Positions 14,014 to 14,427 of a stretch of DNA of 14,427 bases are shown piece after piece. Source of the DNA: Candidatus Opitulatrix cubana (GTDB lineage Bacteria > Actinomycetota > Actinomycetes > Actinomycetales > Bifidobacteriaceae); assembly GCA_031283665.1 (NCBI GenBank), contig JAITBJ010000018.1, forward strand, positions 1 to 14,427, given 5' to 3'. The translations under genes were made by a program, and so were the position numbers. Numbering within the stretch: the stretch's first letter is position 1; every line of letters begins with the position of its first letter. A model generated the notes under the pieces. The model was not told the DNA's origin, did no database searches, and worked only from the letters and a program-made list of their open reading frames with translations.

Positions 14014-14042
14014 ATGTCGTAAATTGAAAGGAAGTGATTAAT

Positions 14043-14427
14043 ATGGCAAAAGCAGTAGGTATCGATTTAGGTACAACAAATTCATGTGTGGCAGTTTTAG
14101 AGGGAGGAGAGCCACAAGTTATAGCAAATGCAGAGGGCGCAAGAACCACACCTTCAGTAGTTGCTTTTTCAAAATCAAATGAGGTTCTAGTTGGTGAACT
14201 TGCAAAAAGGCAAGCAGTAACCAATGTTGACAGAACTATATCGTCTGTAAAAAGACATATGGGGGACAATTCTTGGAAAGTGAAAATAGATAATAAATCT
14301 TATACAGCCCAAGAAATTAGTGCAAGAGTCTTGCAAAAGCTCAAAGCAGATTCTGAAAACTTTTTGGGAGAGAAAGTAACAGATGCGGTGATTACTGTGC
14401 CTGCTTATTTTAATGATGCTCAGCGTC
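14043..14427 (+). CDS. dnaK: Molecular chaperone DnaK (partial, 3' end outside the window)
   Basis: The first 128 codons of Hsp70 are visible. The ATP-binding phosphate-1 loop is VGIDLGTTNSCVAV (5-18), followed by IANAEGARTTPSVVAF (27-42), GELAKRQAVTNVDRTISSVKRHMG (51-74) and ITVPAYFNDAQR (117-128), all typical of the actinobacterial type. It is the ATP-driven chaperone that works with DnaJ and GrpE on unfolded proteins in the cytoplasm. The start has AAAGGAAG at 14027-14034, well spaced. Two HAIR elements and an extended -10 promoter upstream indicate HspR-regulated heat-shock expression; dnaJ, grpE and hspR may follow outside the window. Confidence 0.98.
   Translation, partial: MAKAVGIDLGTTNSCVAVLEGGEPQVIANAEGARTTPSVVAFSKSNEVLVGELAKRQAVTNVDRTISSVKRHMGDNSWKVKIDNKSYTAQEISARVLQKLKADSENFLGEKVTDAVITVPAYFNDAQR

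Noticed and set aside
13937..14269. 110-codon minus-strand frame opposite dnaK
   Set aside because: It covers the HAIR operator and the clearly coding start of dnaK; it is a shadow of the conserved dnaK codons.

Overview
The window looks like a chromosomal segment of a low-GC actinobacterium. The main evidence is the region ahead of dnaK, which carries a perfect HAIR operator (CTTGAGT-N7-ACTCAAG), the binding site of the actinobacterial repressor HspR. The DnaK N-terminus and the nusA-infB-rbfA-truB-ribF order also fit that phylum. The AT-richness, the tight overlaps and the loss or fusion of some housekeeping genes suggest a reduced, possibly host-associated genome; this is inference and I do not name a genus.

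Layout: (1) 1-688, minus strand: 5' part of a gene for a membrane-anchored coiled-coil protein (called X here). (2) 689-1226: AT-rich non-coding DNA holding a stray copy of the 3' end of add. (3) 1227-4516, plus strand: an accessory block of four genes, more AT-rich than its surroundings. These are a 57-aa zinc ribbon, a 671-aa ABC/OLD-type ATPase with a C-terminal TOPRIM/DUF4435 domain (resembling a one-chain PARIS AriA-AriB), a 60-aa unknown protein and a GNAT-like protein overlapping it. (4) 4517-4677: a decayed remnant of a second X gene. (5) 4678-10918, minus strand: a tightly packed translation operon nusA-infB-rbfA-truB/ribF fusion-add, with neighbouring genes overlapping or 2 nt apart. 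(6) 10973-12001, minus: manA, divergent from (7) 12031-13884, plus: a YhgE/Pip-type membrane protein that looks leaderless. (8) 13885-14427, plus: HspR-type control region and the start of dnaK.

The most interesting region is the accessory block. It is bracketed by a 33-bp direct repeat (32/33 identical, 830-862 and 4673-4705) which is the end of the add coding sequence. Each repeat copy is followed on the minus strand by X or an X remnant. The block therefore appears to sit inside a duplication of 'add tail + X', or to have integrated at the 3' end of add. No integrase or transposase is visible. Its gene content (ATPase-nuclease fusion, small zinc ribbon, GNAT-like pair) suggests a small anti-phage or toxin-like island; that function is inferred from domain types only.

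A second unusual feature is the fusion of TruB to only the FAD-synthetase half of RibF, with the riboflavin kinase half missing.
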